Below, one piece after another: positions 63,198 to 64,000 of a DNA stretch of 64,000 bases (within the stretch, counting starts at the first letter, position 1; each line of letters begins with the position of its first letter). The position numbers and the translations under genes were made by a program. The stretch is from Paraburkholderia sp. Tr-20389 (GTDB lineage: Bacteria > Pseudomonadota > Gammaproteobacteria > Burkholderiales > Burkholderiaceae), in assembly GCF_017104565.1 (NCBI RefSeq), contig NZ_JAAGPD010000005.1, positions 271,793-335,792 of the forward strand, read 5' to 3'. The notes below the pieces were generated by a model, which saw only the letters and a program-made list of their open reading frames with translations, was not told the DNA's origin and searched no databases.

Positions 63198-63797
63198 ATG
63201 AAAACTCGGCTACCCCGACGTGTTGGGAGCGTTTTTGCCTTTTTGGCACTCGCCGGTTGTGCAGTGCCTCCGGGCGCGAATACCCAGGTCAGCGGTGTGT
63301 CCGCAACGACGAAGGACGCGCGCGCTGTTGTCGCGCCGCCGTCGTACGGTTCAGGTATGAACAATCTGCCGGATGCGGCAGATCAGAAGGGCAAGCTCGC
63401 TGACGCAGAGCCGTTGACGGACGGCCCGAACATCGCGGACTTCCATCAACTGGGACGCGCGTCCTGGTATGGGCGCGGTTTCCACGGCCGCAAGACGGCC
63501 AACGGCGAGCGCTTCGACATGCATGCGTTGACGGCTGCGCACCGCACGTTGCCGCTCGGCTCGTACGTCCGCGTGACCAATCCGGAGACGAACGACACCG
63601 TCGTCGTGAAGATCAACGACCGTGGTCCGTACGTTCGCGGCCGGGTGCTAGATCTTTCCTACGCGGCTGCGAAGATTCTGCATCTAGCGCACGTCGGTAC
63701 GGCGCGCGTGAAGATCGAAGGTCTGACGCAACGCGAGGCGAAGGCAGAGATGAAGGAAATCCTGGCTTCGAATCAGGGCGACTCGAACGAGAAGTAA
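63198..63797 (+). CDS. rlpA: Septal ring lytic transglycosylase/lipoprotein RlpA
   Basis: A 199-residue lipoprotein. The signal ends in the lipobox LALAGC (Cys near residue 21). The RlpA double-psi beta-barrel spans about 85-185: GRASWYGRGFHGRKTANGER, HRTLPLGSYVRVTN, VKINDRGPYVRGRVLDLSYA, with the catalytic-site Asp in NDRGPY. RlpA cleaves glycan strands lacking peptides at division sites. No C-terminal SPOR domain is present, unlike E. coli RlpA, so septal targeting must differ. An intrinsic terminator follows, then the intron. Confidence 0.93.
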   Translation: MKTRLPRRVGSVFAFLALAGCAVPPGANTQVSGVSATTKDARAVVAPPSYGSGMNNLPDAADQKGKLADAEPLTDGPNIADFHQLGRASWYGRGFHGRKTANGERFDMHALTAAHRTLPLGSYVRVTNPETNDTVVVKINDRGPYVRGRVLDLSYAAAKILHLAHVGTARVKIEGLTQREAKAEMKEILASNQGDSNEK

Positions 63798-63842
63798 GAA
63801 CGTTCTGGATGGATTGCCGTGGACAGTCGATGTCCTCGGAAG

Positions 63843-63870
63843 AAAGGGCTGCGCACGCGCGGCCCTTTTC
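63843..63870 (+). terminator. Rho-independent terminator of rlpA
   Basis: AAAGGGCTGCGC pairs with GCGCGGCCCTTT over 12 bases (one G-U) with T4 at the end. The group II intron begins seven bases beyond it. Confidence 0.9.
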
Positions 63871-63876
63871 GTATTT

Positions 63877-64000
63877 GTGCGCCCAGCATGGGCGCACTCC
63901 TGCGGGTGCAAGTCCCGCCATAAGCTGGTCACAGCGAATGAAGTGAAGCGCAACTGCATGAGGGCGACCGAGTGTGGGGAGGAAGCGTGGAGCGTAAATC
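63877..64000 (+). mobile_element. Group II intron 5' end, probably class C (cut by the right edge)
   Basis: The sequence from 63877 starts GTGCGCCCAGCATGGGCGCA, a group II intron 5' end with its first domain I stem (TGCGCCC/GGGCGCA). It continues with the GGGTGCAAGTCCC element and, near the edge, GAGGAAGCG; the order and spacing mirror the class C intron of Oceanobacillus iheyensis. Class C introns insert just behind terminator hairpins, exactly as here behind rlpA. The maturase gene and 3' end lie outside the window. The class call is inference from pattern and site. Confidence 0.8.

Overview
The window reads as a chromosomal segment of a GC-rich betaproteobacterium of the Burkholderiales, most likely Paraburkholderia or a close relative. 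The grounds are the core gene order xerC-DUF484-dapF-lipid A acyltransferase / metK, the DUF4148 and short H-NS-like proteins with the Burkholderia-type DNA-binding tail, strong G/C third-position codon use, and a ribose-type sugar ABC cassette next to LacI. The genus call is inference from gene content; no rRNA or tRNA gene was seen.

Layout. 1-4573: core block, with xerC (cut by the left edge), DUF484, dapF and a late lipid A acyltransferase on the minus strand, and metK divergent behind a structured leader. 4.6-9.3 kb: hypothetical and small membrane proteins, a PhyH-type dioxygenase, an aldo/keto reductase and a candidate MNT/HEPN toxin-antitoxin pair with a striking operator array. 9.5-17 kb: an MFS exporter, then a complete three-gene RND efflux system (outer membrane factor, adaptor, permease). 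17.4-22.7 kb: a small SH3-like protein, an SrkA-type kinase, a DUF3857/transglutaminase protein, a PepSY protein behind a candidate Fur box, and a HigBA-type toxin-antitoxin pair. 22.8-30.4 kb: a seven-gene minus-strand form II carbon-monoxide-dehydrogenase-like molybdenum hydroxylase cluster, coxS-L-M followed by MoxR ATPase, VWA protein, coxG and xdhC. 30.4-31.45 kb: a non-coding island dominated by a 650-bp nested inverted repeat.

31.4-37 kb: an amino acid permease, a soluble histidine kinase plus LuxR-type regulator, ferredoxin-NADP reductase and a LysE exporter. 37.2-44.6 kb: a YtfQ-YtfR-YtfT-YjfF-type (galactofuranose/galactose) ABC importer with its LacI regulator and a divergent aldose epimerase; three copies of an AT-rich motif lie in the two control regions. 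44.6-53.5 kb: nuclease-fold protein, secreted protein, orphan Lon-like AAA+ ATPase, DUF4148 protein, LhgO-type oxidase, HiPIP, MHS transporter, amidase and dienelactone hydrolase. 54-64 kb: branched-chain amino acid binding protein, cupin/JmjC protein, MFS transporter, HugZ-like protein, H-NS, cation diffusion facilitator, Lrp regulator, exonuclease and MBL hydrolase, RlpA, and at the right edge the 5' end of a group II intron, probably class C, placed directly behind the rlpA terminator.

The strongest leads are the metK leader pseudoknot that would mask both Shine-Dalgarno and start codon, the helical-phased operator array of the MNT/HEPN pair together with its altered HEPN motif, the 650-bp nested palindrome, and the terminator-targeted intron.
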